Assembly: GCA_002361235.1 (NCBI GenBank)
Contig: DESI01000005.1
Span: 4,437 to 68,436, forward strand
Direction of reading: 5' to 3'
Source: Porphyromonadaceae bacterium UBA3318
Lineage (GTDB): Bacteria; Bacteroidota; Bacteroidia; Bacteroidales; Muribaculaceae
Length of the DNA stretch: 64,000 bases
Positions 51,374 to 61,705 of the stretch are shown piece by piece; the first letter of the stretch is position 1; each line of letters starts with the position of its first letter. The position numbers and the translations under genes are program-made. The notes under the pieces were generated by a model, which saw only the letters and a list, made by a program, of their open reading frames with translations, was not told the origin of the DNA and did no database searches.

Positions 51374-53854
51374 ATGGCAAAACAGGACAATAGCGACAAT
51401 CTATACGACCTTGACGAACAGTTTGCGCCCCGCAACGGCCGCAAGCACCGCCGCAACCGCACCCTGGTGAAATGGTTGTGGATATCTTTTCTGTCCTTGG
51501 GATTCCTAATCCTGTTCCTTATGCTGCTGATATACAACGGCGTGATAGGATACATGCCTCCTATCGAGGAACTTGAGGACCCGCACGACAAACTCGCGTC
51601 GTTGGTCTATGCCAGCGACGATTCGGAACTGGGACGTTACTATTACGGCTCGGGCAACCGTGTCTACACCGACTATAACGGCATTTCGCCACACGTCATC
51701 AACGCCCTGGTGGCAACCGAGGACGTCCGCTTCCGCGAGCATTCCGGCATCGACTTTAAGGCCCTGGGACGTACGGCCATCAAGACATTCCTGATGGGCG
51801 ACAAGTCGTCGGGCGGCGCATCCACCATAACCCAGCAGCTGGCCAAACAGCTTTATTCCGAGCCAAGCTCAAACCTGTTGAAACGCGCGCTGCAGAAACC
51901 CATCGAATGGATGATAGCTGTCAAGCTGGAACGTTTCTACACCAAGGACGAGATCATAAACATGTATCTCAACCGTTTCGACTTCCTCAACAACGCGGTG
52001 GGAATCAAGACGGCGGCCAATGTATATTTCGGCAAGGAACCGCGCGACCTGGAGATTCAGGAGGCGGCCATGCTTATAGGTATGCTTAAGAATCCGAGCT
52101 ATTACAATCCCCTGCGCCACGAGGAGCGTACGCAGCAGCGCCGCAACGTGGTGTTCGACCAGATGGTCAAGGCAGGCTTCATAACTCAGGCTCAGCGCGA
52201 TTCTCTCGCGGCCCTTCCGCTCGGACTCGACTATCATAAGGTGGACCACAAGGAGGGAGGCTCCCCCTATCTGCGCGAGGAAATCCGCCGTCTCATGACG
52301 GCCAAGAAGCCGGTGCGCCCCAAACGCGGCGACTATCCCGACAAATCCTCTTACCTCATAGCCCTCGGCGCTTACAACACCGACTCAACCGCATGGGAAC
52401 AGAATCCGCTCTATGGCTGGATTCTCAAGAATCCCAAGCCCGACGGATCGTACTATAACCTTTACACAGACGGTCTGCGCATACACACCACCATCGACCC
52501 GACCATGCAGCGTTATGCCGAGGAGGCCGTGTACGAGCATCTTGGCGGATACCTCCAGCCGGCTTTCGAGCGCGAGAAACATGGTTCTCCCACAGGTCCG
52601 TACACCACCAACACCAACGAGCTTAGCCGTGCAGGCGTGCAGCGACTCATCAAGAACGCAATACGCCAGACCGAGCGCTACCGCATCATGAAGCAGGCCG
52701 GTGCATCGCAGGAGGAGATAGACAAGGCTTTCCACACACCTTATACAATGGACATATTCTCCTACGTCAAGAAGACGGTGAAGGAGAACGGCCGTTCGGT
52801 GACACGCATCGTGCCCGGTTCCAAGACGGTCAAGATGACTCCGTACGACTCCCTGCTGTATATGAAGACGGTGCTGCGTACCGGCGTAATGAGCATGGAT
52901 CCGCACTCAGGCTATGTCAAGGCATACGTGGGAGGTCCGGATTTCACGCATTTCCAGTACGATATGGTGTCGCGCGGAAAGCGCCAGATCGGTTCGACGG
53001 CCAAGCCGTTCCTGTACACGCTGGCCATGGAACAGGACTACAGCCCATGCTCCATGTTCTCCAACACGCAGCCTGTGTTCGGTGGCTGGGCTCCCCGTAA
53101 CTCCAGCCGTGCGCGCGTGGGCCAGATGGTTGACCTGCGCTGGGCCCTCACCAACTCCAACAACTGGATTTCGGCCCGCCTTGTACATGAACTCACCCCG
53201 GCGGCTCTGGCCAGCAAGATGCGTCTGTTCGGCATCACCGGCTACATCGACCCGGTGCTTCCGCTGTGCCTCGGCACCGTCGACGTCCCGGTGGGACAGA
53301 TGGTAGGTGCTTTCACGGCATTCTCCAACCAGGGTATCCGTGTCGATCCGGTGTTCGTGACCCGCATAGAGGACAACCAGGGCAACCTGATTTACTCCGC
53401 CGTGCCTCACCGCACCGAGGTGATGAGCGAGGACGCCTATTATAAGATAGTCTCCATATTGCTGAATGTGGTCGACTCCGGTACCGGAGCCAGCCTGCGC
53501 AGCCGATACGGCATCCGCGCGCAGATGGGCGGCAAGACCGGTACCACCAACTCCAACTCCGACTCCTGGTTCATGGGATTCACTCCCGACCTGGTCACCG
53601 GCGTATGGGTCGGAGGCGAGGAACGCTACATCCACTTCAACTCCATGGCTTTCGGTCAGGGTGCCCGCGCCGCACTCCCAATATACGGACTGTACATGAA
53701 GAAGGTGTATAACGACCGAAGACTCCCCTATTCGCAGGATACCAAATTTGAATTCCCCGACGCGTTCTCGCCATGTGGCGACGGCGAATCGCCATTCGTC
53801 CACGTCAGCGAAGACCCGGTGCCCGAAGACACAGCCGAGGGAGTGTTCGACTAA
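51374..53854 (+). CDS. Class A penicillin-binding protein (PBP1A-type)
   Basis: 826 residues. Cytoplasmic basic N-tail, one membrane span (~36-58: WLWISFLSLGFLILFLMLLI), then the GT51 glycosyltransferase with ATEDVRFREHSGIDFKALGR (catalytic Glu) and SSGGASTITQQLAKQLYSEP. The transpeptidase domain has the three penicillin-binding motifs: SxxK in QIGSTAKPFLYTLAMEQDYS, SNN in WALTNSNNWISARL, and KTG in AQMGGKTGTTNSNSDSWFMG. Polymerises and cross-links peptidoglycan. Monocistronic with its own consensus promoter. Confidence 0.96.
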   Translation: MAKQDNSDNLYDLDEQFAPRNGRKHRRNRTLVKWLWISFLSLGFLILFLMLLIYNGVIGYMPPIEELEDPHDKLASLVYASDDSELGRYYYGSGNRVYTDYNGISPHVINALVATEDVRFREHSGIDFKALGRTAIKTFLMGDKSSGGASTITQQLAKQLYSEPSSNLLKRALQKPIEWMIAVKLERFYTKDEIINMYLNRFDFLNNAVGIKTAANVYFGKEPRDLEIQEAAMLIGMLKNPSYYNPLRHEERTQQRRNVVFDQMVKAGFITQAQRDSLAALPLGLDYHKVDHKEGGSPYLREEIRRLMTAKKPVRPKRGDYPDKSSYLIALGAYNTDSTAWEQNPLYGWILKNPKPDGSYYNLYTDGLRIHTTIDPTMQRYAEEAVYEHLGGYLQPAFEREKHGSPTGPYTTNTNELSRAGVQRLIKNAIRQTERYRIMKQAGASQEEIDKAFHTPYTMDIFSYVKKTVKENGRSVTRIVPGSKTVKMTPYDSLLYMKTVLRTGVMSMDPHSGYVKAYVGGPDFTHFQYDMVSRGKRQIGSTAKPFLYTLAMEQDYSPCSMFSNTQPVFGGWAPRNSSRARVGQMVDLRWALTNSNNWISARLVHELTPAALASKMRLFGITGYIDPVLPLCLGTVDVPVGQMVGAFTAFSNQGIRVDPVFVTRIEDNQGNLIYSAVPHRTEVMSEDAYYKIVSILLNVVDSGTGASLRSRYGIRAQMGGKTGTTNSNSDSWFMGFTPDLVTGVWVGGEERYIHFNSMAFGQGARAALPIYGLYMKKVYNDRRLPYSQDTKFEFPDAFSPCGDGESPFVHVSEDPVPEDTAEGVFD

Positions 53855-53934
53855 GTATCTGCTCATCAAGACCATGCACCTTAATTTTCAATACCATATA
53901 AATTAAGACAAAAAAACACCAAACCGAGAATATT

Positions 53935-56322
53935 ATGGCAAAGAAGCTTCAAATTCGAGACCTGACTCTTCGCGACGGACAGCAGTCACTGTTCGCTACG
54001 CGCCTGAAACAGGAAAACGTTGACAAGCTGCTCCCTCTGTACCGGGAGGCTAAGTTCTATATCATGGAAGTATGGGGCGGCGCAGTGCCCGACTCCGTGA
54101 TGCGCTACTTAGGCGAGTCCCCCTGGGACCGTCTGCGCGCATGCTCCAAGGAAATGAAGGGCATCTCCCTTCTGTCCGCCCTGTCGCGCGGCCGCAACCT
54201 GTTCGGATACGTTCCCTATCCCGACAGTGTGCTCGAAGGCTTCTACAAGAAAGCCATTGAGAACGGTCTGAACGTGATGCGTATCTTCGACGCGCTCAAC
54301 GACATCAACAACATCAAGGGCTCGATCCGCATGATCAACGAGCTGGGCGGCATATCCGACACCGCCGTATGCTATACCGTCGATCCCAAGGGAACGCCCG
54401 AAAACGAGAAGATATTCACGGACGATTACTTCGTCAACCTGGCTCTGGAAATGGAGAAACTGGGTGCCAAGATGATCACCGTCAAGGACATGGCCGGTCT
54501 GGTAAGCCCCTCGCGCATCTATACGCTGATGCCCAAGCTGAAGAAGGCTCTGAAGGTACCCGTCGACTTCCACACCCACTGTACTCCCGGCTACGGTCTG
54601 GCTTCAGTGCTGACGGCCATCATACAGGGCGTGGACATCGTCGACACCAACATCTGGTGGTTCGGCGGCGGCTCCGCGGCTCCTTCCATCGAGCTTATAA
54701 AGATATTCTGCGACAAACTCGGCGTAGAGGTTGACGCCAACATGGAGGCTGTGGCCAAGATCCGCCACGAGCTCAAGAACGCCCGCAAGGCACTGGCTGA
54801 CTTCGACCTCAACAAGGACAAATGGCCCAAGGACTTCGACGAGGCCTTCGCAGCCATGCCCAAGGAGATTGACGCCGAATTCGACCGCGCCATCGAGGCC
54901 GCAAAGAACAACAAGGAGGAGGAACTGCTCGACGCATGCCACAAGATCGAGGCTTACTTCGGACTTCCCAAGCCCAACGAGCTGGTGAAGAACGCCGAGG
55001 TGCCCGGCGGTATGTACTCCAATATGGTGGCCAACCTCCGCGCTCTCGGTGCCGAGGACGTTCTGGAGGACGCCATGGCACTGATTCCTAAGGTACGTCG
55101 CGATGCTGGCCTCGTGCCTCTCGTCACGCCTACAAGCCAGATCGTGGGTTCGCAGGCCGTGAACCTCGCCATGGACCGCCGCAAGGGCAACGCCGACTAT
55201 ACGCAGAAGAACAATCAGTTCATCTCGCTCGTGAAGGGCGAATACGGCACGACTCCCGTGCCCGTCGATCCCAAGTTCCGCGAGCAGATCACCGGCAGCG
55301 CCGAGGAGAAACCCTACGACGTGACTTCTTACAAGAAACCGGAAAACCCGAACCTTGACAAGTTCGGTGGTATGCCTCTGGCAGCCAACGAGGAGGAATA
55401 TCTGCTTCTCGAACTTCTCCCGGCCGTGGCCAAGACGTTCCTGACCAACAAGCGCAAAGCCGAATATGAGGCCAACAAGCCCGCCGAGGCTCCTGCCGCA
55501 GCAGCGGCTCAGGCTGCTCCCGCGGCCCAGGCTCCCGCCGGCGAGGTGTTCTGCGCTCCGATGGGCGGCAACATCATGGAGATCCGCGTAAAACCCGGCG
55601 ACGTGGTCAAACCCGGCGACGTGGTGCTGGTTTACGAGGCCATGAAGATGGAGAACGACCTGGCCTGCGACAAGGGAGGCAAGGTTAAGCGTGTGCTCGT
55701 AGCCGACGGCGACGTCATGTCCACCGACCAGCCTCTGATCGAGTTCGAGGGCACCGGCGCTCCCGTTGCGGCCGCTCCCGCAGTTGCGGCCGCAGCTCCT
55801 GCTCCCGCCCCCGCCCCCGCTGCCGACGGTCCGATATTCAACGCTCCGATGGGTGGTACCGTACTCGAAGTGAAGGTTAAGCCCGGCGATGCTGTCAAGG
55901 CCGGTGACACCCTGCTGGTGTACGAGGCAATGAAGATGGAGAACAATCTGGCCAGCGACCGCGACGGCGTCATCGCCAAGGTCATGATCGAGGACGGCGA
56001 CGTGATGAACACCGACCAGCCCCTGTTCCAGTTTGCCGGAGCAGGCGCACCCGCCGCTGCGAAACCCGCTCCCGCACCCAAGCCCGTAGCCGCTCCGAAG
56101 CCCGCGCCTAAGGCCGAGGCTCCCAAGCCCGCCGCTATGGTGAAGAAAGTGGACATCAACCGCGCGTTGCCTTCGGTTGAAGGCGGCACGGCCGGCAGCA
56201 ACCCTGTGCCGGAGCATCACGCCGACAACGCGCCGGCCCTGAAGCTCGCCAACGGCACGACTCTCCAGATCGACATCAACCCCAATGGAGGAATCTCGAT
56301 CAAAATCACGACAGGTAAATAA
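53935..56322 (+). CDS. Biotin-dependent carboxyltransferase (oxaloacetate decarboxylase alpha / pyruvate carboxylase B type) with two biotinyl domains
   Basis: 795 residues. N-terminal carboxyltransferase barrel: LQIRDLTLRDGQQSLFATRL (metal Asp), NVMRIFDALNDINNIKG, KDMAGLVSPSR with the catalytic Lys, and VDFHTHCTPGYGLASVLTA with the metal histidines. A conserved PYC-OADA domain follows to ~500. After an Ala/Pro linker come two biotinyl domains, each with the biotin attachment motif EAMKMEN (Lys571 and Lys667), then a Pro/Lys/Ala linker and an unusual C-terminal tail (LQIDINPNGGISIKITTGK). One biotinyl domain is normal for the family. No beta or gamma decarboxylase subunit or biotin carboxylase is encoded nearby. 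Moves CO2 between biotin and pyruvate/oxaloacetate. Confidence 0.9.
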   Translation: MAKKLQIRDLTLRDGQQSLFATRLKQENVDKLLPLYREAKFYIMEVWGGAVPDSVMRYLGESPWDRLRACSKEMKGISLLSALSRGRNLFGYVPYPDSVLEGFYKKAIENGLNVMRIFDALNDINNIKGSIRMINELGGISDTAVCYTVDPKGTPENEKIFTDDYFVNLALEMEKLGAKMITVKDMAGLVSPSRIYTLMPKLKKALKVPVDFHTHCTPGYGLASVLTAIIQGVDIVDTNIWWFGGGSAAPSIELIKIFCDKLGVEVDANMEAVAKIRHELKNARKALADFDLNKDKWPKDFDEAFAAMPKEIDAEFDRAIEAAKNNKEEELLDACHKIEAYFGLPKPNELVKNAEVPGGMYSNMVANLRALGAEDVLEDAMALIPKVRRDAGLVPLVTPTSQIVGSQAVNLAMDRRKGNADYTQKNNQFISLVKGEYGTTPVPVDPKFREQITGSAEEKPYDVTSYKKPENPNLDKFGGMPLAANEEEYLLLELLPAVAKTFLTNKRKAEYEANKPAEAPAAAAAQAAPAAQAPAGEVFCAPMGGNIMEIRVKPGDVVKPGDVVLVYEAMKMENDLACDKGGKVKRVLVADGDVMSTDQPLIEFEGTGAPVAAAPAVAAAAPAPAPAPAADGPIFNAPMGGTVLEVKVKPGDAVKAGDTLLVYEAMKMENNLASDRDGVIAKVMIEDGDVMNTDQPLFQFAGAGAPAAAKPAPAPKPVAAPKPAPKAEAPKPAAMVKKVDINRALPSVEGGTAGSNPVPEHHADNAPALKLANGTTLQIDINPNGGISIKITTGK

Positions 56323-56339
56323 TCCCTGACGATATGACT

Positions 56340-56370
56340 ACCGGCCCCGCCCTCACAGGACGGGGCCGGT
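56340..56370 (+). terminator. Strong terminator after the carboxyltransferase gene
   Basis: Perfect ACCGGCCCCG / CGGGGCCGGT arms with an 11-nt loop, followed by TTTATT. Confidence 0.9.
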
Positions 56371-56395
56371 TTTATTCGGGATCCTCGGGATTCTC

Positions 56396-56464
56396 GATTA
56401 ATCGGGATTATCCCGATTAATCCGGATTTATCACGATTATCCCGATAAATCCCGATAAATCCGC
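56396..56464. repeat. Palindromic repeat cluster before rpmE2
   Basis: A 27-bp perfect palindrome at 56396-56422 (13-bp arms, GATTAATCGGGAT and its complement, around one T), followed by copies of CCCGATAAAT at 56440-56460. It ends just upstream of the rpmE2 -33 element. Confidence 0.75.
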
Positions 56465-56469
56465 CGTTA

Positions 56470-56501
56470 TTTGCACGGTTTCAAAAAAATTTGTAACTTT
56501 G
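56470..56501 (+). promoter_or_regulatory. Promoter of rpmE2
   Basis: TTTG (56470-56473), 20-bp spacer, TAACTTTG (56494-56501); exact consensus. Confidence 0.85.
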
Positions 56502-56567
56502 CAGGCCAATTAGTGGGATCGCGACCTGCTAAACCAACTTTTAAACATTAAGTACGTACAAACTGAA

Positions 56568-56822
56568 ATGAAAAAAGATCTTCATCCCAAGGAGTACCGC
56601 GAGGTATGTTTCAAGGACATGTCGAACGACGAGACGTTCATCACACGTTCCACTGTTGCTTCGCGCGAAACAATAGAAATTGACGGCAAGGAGTATCCTC
56701 TTGTAAAGCTTGAGATCACCAGCTCCTCGCACCCCTTCTTCACGGGCAAGCAGAAGCTGGTCGACACCGCCGGCCGCGTGGACAAGTTCCGCAGCCGTTA
56801 CGGCAACCGCTCCAAGAAGTAA
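56568..56822 (+). CDS. rpmE2: 50S ribosomal protein L31, type B
   Basis: 84 residues starting [20 protein letters not shown], with [20 protein letters not shown] and DKFRSRYG. It has a single Cys and lacks the CxxC zinc pairs of the type A protein, so it is the zinc-independent form (type B), normally used alone in Bacteroidetes. Flanked by its own promoter and a terminator at 56844. Confidence 0.97.
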   Translation: MKKDLHPKEYREVCFKDMSNDETFITRSTVASRETIEIDGKEYPLVKLEITSSSHPFFTGKQKLVDTAGRVDKFRSRYGNRSKK

Positions 56823-56843
56823 TTCTTCGTCATCACCGACCCA

Positions 56844-56881
56844 AAGAGGGCATGTCGGAATCCGTTCCGCCATGCCCTCTT
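56844..56881 (+). terminator. Terminator after rpmE2
   Basis: AAGAGGGCATG / CATGCCCTCTT perfect arms, 16-nt loop, then ATTTCTTTC. Confidence 0.85.
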
Positions 56882-56893
56882 ATTTCTTTCATA

Positions 56894-56925
56894 TTTGCAG
56901 GGGTGGGAAAAAATTGGTAATTTTG
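56894..56925 (+). promoter_or_regulatory. Promoter of def
   Basis: TTTG (56894-56897), 20-bp spacer, TAATTTTG (56918-56925); exact consensus, ~88-nt leader. Confidence 0.8.
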
Positions 56926-57012
56926 CATTTTAAAATTAGAGCAACGTGCAACGAAGGCGGTTAACTCACTTGACAATAACGGTAGCCGGCTTCAATAAAA
57001 CAGACTTTCACG

Positions 57013-57567
57013 ATGGTATTACCAGTATATGTATACGGACACCCCGTATTGCGCCGGGAGGCTGAGGATATCGAGCCAGATTACCCTGAATTACAGAAAC
57101 TTGTAAAAGACATGTTCGACACGATGTATGCCGCCGGAGGCATCGGTCTTGCCGCGCCGCAGATTGGCCTCGGCATCGCCGTCATCGTCATCGACGGGTC
57201 CGTGCTCGCTTCTGAATTCCCCGAATGCGCCGACTCGAAGATGGTGCTGATCAATCCGCAGCTGGAGATTATCGAGGACCAGGCTCCCGTGTCCCGCAGC
57301 GAGGGGTGCCTGTCACTGCCCGGCCTTTCCGAGAACGTGAAACGTGTGGAGCACGTATCGCTCGAATGGGTCGACGAGAATTTCAAGCCCCACAAGCAGG
57401 AATTCTCCGGATTCCTGGCCCGTATCATCCAGCATGAATACGACCATCTGCTCGGAGAAGTGTTCACCGACCATATCGCACCTATCCGCAAGCAGATGAT
57501 ACGCTCCAAGCTCAATGCCTTCGAACGCGGCAAAGTGAAGTGCGACTACCGTACCGTAACCAAATAA
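57013..57567 (+). CDS. def: Peptide deformylase
   Basis: 184 residues. All three hallmark motifs: GGIGLAAPQIGLGI, SEGCLSLPGLSE with the metal Cys, and IIQHEYDHLLGE with the HExxH-type metal site. Removes the N-terminal formyl group from new proteins. Starts MVLPVYVYGHPVLRREAEDI, the usual Bacteroidetes form. Confidence 0.98.
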   Translation: MVLPVYVYGHPVLRREAEDIEPDYPELQKLVKDMFDTMYAAGGIGLAAPQIGLGIAVIVIDGSVLASEFPECADSKMVLINPQLEIIEDQAPVSRSEGCLSLPGLSENVKRVEHVSLEWVDENFKPHKQEFSGFLARIIQHEYDHLLGEVFTDHIAPIRKQMIRSKLNAFERGKVKCDYRTVTK

Positions 57568-57571
57568 TATG

Positions 57572-57675
57572 CAGTTGAAAAAGTTGAAAAAGTTTATATA
57601 GTTAAGATAAATGTAACGACATCCCGATAAACACACTATTCTCTTAACTTTTTAAACTTTATAAACTTCATAAAC
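57572..57675. repeat. Hairpin element, first copy (left of ettA)
   Basis: A ~100-bp imperfect palindrome: GTTGAAAAAGTTTATATAGT... on the left pairs with ...TTTTTAAACTTTATAAAC on the right. The core 57604-57648 is 45 bp from AAGATAAATGT to CACTATTCTCTTAAC. An inverted copy lies at 59374-59475. No gene is seen in the gap. Confidence 0.75.
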
Positions 57676-57682
57676 TAACCTT

Positions 57683-59368
<1,686 letters not shown>

Positions 59369-59373
59369 AACCA

Positions 59374-59475
59374 AAGTTGAAAAGGTTATAAAGTTGAAAA
59401 AGTTAAGAGAATAGTGCAGTCTTCCGAATCTCAACACATTTATCTTGACTTTTTAAACTTTTTCAACTTTCCAAA
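59374..59475. repeat. Hairpin element, second copy (right of ettA, inverted)
   Basis: Core 59402-59446 begins GTTAAGAGAATAGTG and ends ACATTTATCTT, exact reverse complements of the two ends of 57604-57648, with the same 19-nt spacing between them. Outer arms AAAGTTGAAAAGGTTATAAA and ...TTTAAACTTTTTCAACTTT again fold on each other. Confidence 0.75.
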
Positions 59476-59499
59476 CTACAACAAACTATAAACTGTAAC

Positions 59500-61191
59500 A
59501 TGGATTGGTTATTAGAGCTTTTTAAACCAAACAACCTCTCCCTGCCGAGTACCATCATACTCTACTCGGTAGTGATTTTCACGGGTATCTACCTCGGGAA
59601 AATCAAGATTTTCGGCGTGTCGCTCGGCGTGACGTTCGTTCTGTTCGTCGGTCTGCTGCTGGGCCACTTCGGATATACCACCAGCCCGGAAGTGCTTAAC
59701 TTCCTGCGGGACTTCGGTCTGATTCTGTTTATCTTCTCCATCGGTATGCAGGTCGGCCCCGGCTTCTTCTCGTCGTTCAAGGAGGGCGGCATCCGCATGA
59801 ACCTGCTGGCCCTGCTGGGCATCAGCCTCAACGTGGCGGTGATGCTGGCCATCTACTACATCCAGGGCGGTGCGGAAGGAAGCACCTCTATCTCGCAGAT
59901 GGTAGGCATCATGCAGGGTGCCGTGACCAACACCCCCGGTCTCGGTGCCGCACAGCAGACTTTCCTGCAGGTTGTGCCCGACGGCGGCAACGTCAGCCAG
60001 CAGATGTCAATGGGATATGCCGCGGCCTATCCCCTCGGTGTGATCGGCATCATCCTGACCATGATTCTGATCAAGGTCATCTTCAAGATCGACAACGCCA
60101 AGGAGACCGCCGAACTGGAGGCCGAGTCAACCAATAGCGAGCTTGCGCCCCACATGATGACGCTGCGTGTAACCAACGACCTGATTGACGGTCTGAACAT
60201 GCTGAAGCTCCACACCCTGATTTCGGCGGACTATGTCGTGTCGCGTATCGAAAAGCCCGACGGCCACGTCATCATCCCCACTTCCAAGACCGAAGTTCAC
60301 CTCGGCGACCTCTGCCTAATCGTATGCCAGGCGCAGGACGAGGAAATATTCAACCGTTTCATCGGCCCCAGCGTCGAGAAGAAATGGGAGATGGAACAGG
60401 GTCCCGTAGTATCGCGCCGAATCCTTGTGACACGTACCGAATACAACGGCGTCAAACTCGGCTCGCTCCACCTGCACGACGGCTATCAGCTTAACGTGAC
60501 GCGCGTGAACCGTGCCGGCGTCGATCTGGTGGCATCCTCCGGTCTGCGCCTGCAGATGGGCGACCGCCTCACGGTTGTGGGCAAGCTCTCCGACATCGAC
60601 AACCTGGCTTCCAAGTTAGGCAACTCCATGAAACGTCTGAACGAGCCCAACCTCATCACCATGTTCATCGGCATCTTCCTCGGCATTGTGGTGGGCTGCA
60701 TACCGTTGCAGTTCCCCGGCATGACGGTGCCCATGAAGTTAGGTCTGGCCGGCGGCCCCCTTATCGTCGCCATCCTGCTCAGTGCCTACGGACATAAGAT
60801 ACACCTTGTGACCTATACCAACTCGTCGGCCAACCTGCTGCTGCGCGAACTCGGCATCTGCCTTTTCCTCGCATCGGTGGGTATAGCGGCCGGCAAGAAC
60901 TTCGCAGCCACGGTATTCACCCCCGAAGGCGCGACATGGGTGCTGTATGGTTTCGCCATCACGATGATACCCCTGCTGGTAATGGGCATCGTGGCACGCG
61001 CCAAATACAAGATGAACTACTTCACCATCTGCGGTATGATTTCCGGTTCCTATACCGACCCGCCAGCACTGGCCTACGGTAACAAGATAGCCAACAACGA
61101 CGCTCCTGCCGTCAGCTACTCCACCGTCTACCCTCTCACCATGTTCATGCGTGTGGTGGCAGCCCAGTTGGTCATCCTGTTCTTTATCTAA
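59500..61191 (+). CDS. AspT/YidE/YbjL-family transporter with RCK_C domains
   Basis: 563 residues. Two membrane blocks, each a copy of the AspT-AlMem repeat (residues ~15-195 and ~385-563), surround a cytosolic region with two TrkA-C-type domains (LHTLISADYVVSRIEKPDGH and LGSLHLHDGYQLNVTRVNRA). The signature NTPGLGAAQQTFLQ in block 1 and SGSYTDPPALAYGNKIANND in block 2 are equivalent positions of the duplicated fold. The relatives include aspartate:alanine exchangers; the substrate here is unknown. Immediately followed by the nested palindrome at 61195. Confidence 0.9.
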   Translation: MDWLLELFKPNNLSLPSTIILYSVVIFTGIYLGKIKIFGVSLGVTFVLFVGLLLGHFGYTTSPEVLNFLRDFGLILFIFSIGMQVGPGFFSSFKEGGIRMNLLALLGISLNVAVMLAIYYIQGGAEGSTSISQMVGIMQGAVTNTPGLGAAQQTFLQVVPDGGNVSQQMSMGYAAAYPLGVIGIILTMILIKVIFKIDNAKETAELEAESTNSELAPHMMTLRVTNDLIDGLNMLKLHTLISADYVVSRIEKPDGHVIIPTSKTEVHLGDLCLIVCQAQDEEIFNRFIGPSVEKKWEMEQGPVVSRRILVTRTEYNGVKLGSLHLHDGYQLNVTRVNRAGVDLVASSGLRLQMGDRLTVVGKLSDIDNLASKLGNSMKRLNEPNLITMFIGIFLGIVVGCIPLQFPGMTVPMKLGLAGGPLIVAILLSAYGHKIHLVTYTNSSANLLLRELGICLFLASVGIAAGKNFAATVFTPEGATWVLYGFAITMIPLLVMGIVARAKYKMNYFTICGMISGSYTDPPALAYGNKIANNDAPAVSYSTVYPLTMFMRVVAAQLVILFFI

Positions 61192-61194
61192 AAC

Positions 61195-61568
61195 CGTCCC
61201 TGCCTCGGAGAGGCTGTTTCTCATTAACCCCACGATGGGCCGGGTCAGCGACAGCGTCCCTGCCTCGGAGAGGCTGTTTCTCATTAACCCCGCGATGGGC
61301 GGGTCAGCGATAGCTGACACCGACCTTCGTGGGGTTTGACATGGCGTAGCTCAGCTTGGTCGGAGACCATGTCTCTGTACTGCCGGTATAGACGAGCGGC
61401 ATGGTCTCCGACCAAGCGGTCCGTACCCGTCTCCCACCCCACGAAGGCTGTCGGACGCTGCGCGCCATCCAGCCATCGCGGGGTTATTGAGAAACAGCCT
61501 CTCCGAGGCAATAAACCAACGCATTCCAGCTTGATATAGCTATTATCGAGAAACAGCCTCTCCGAGGC
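61195..61568. repeat. Nested palindromic repeat array, symmetric about 61385
   Basis: Four copies of GCCTCGGAGAGGCTGTTTCT plus C: direct at 61202-61222 and 61262-61282, inverted at 61489-61509 and 61548-61568. The first two belong to a 60-bp tandem duplication (61195-61254 / 61255-61313). Inside lie paired blocks: ACCCCGCGATGG and its complement, CTTCGTGGGGT and its complement, and a perfect 18-bp pair GCTTGGTCGGAGACCATG (61354-61371) / complement (61400-61417). All pairs share one centre. It begins 4 nt after the transporter stop. The 514-bp gap to the next gene holds this element plus the rubrerythrin promoter; no gene is seen. Confidence 0.85.
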
Positions 61569-61626
61569 AAGCTGTAGCATTTTCTTATCTTTTTCAACTT
61601 TATAAATTATTTTTAAACTATTTCTC

Positions 61627-61657
61627 TTTGAGGTTAATCAAATTTTGACTAATTTTG
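61627..61657 (+). promoter_or_regulatory. Promoter of the rubrerythrin gene
   Basis: TTTG (61627-61630), 19-bp spacer, TAATTTTG (61650-61657); exact consensus, 48 nt before the start. Confidence 0.85.
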
Positions 61658-61705
61658 TTTATACTTAGAACAGAGTATTGACAAACTAAAATAAAACGAT
61701 AGAAA

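Noticed and set aside
60739..61320. Minus-strand frame with duplicated RNSLSEAGT segments
   Set aside because: The duplication is just the 60-bp DNA repeat after the transporter; the rest is antisense to the transporter gene.
61195..61568. CRISPR array at the repeated 21-mers
   Set aside because: Copies occur in both orientations with similar, not unique, spacers, and no cas gene is nearby.
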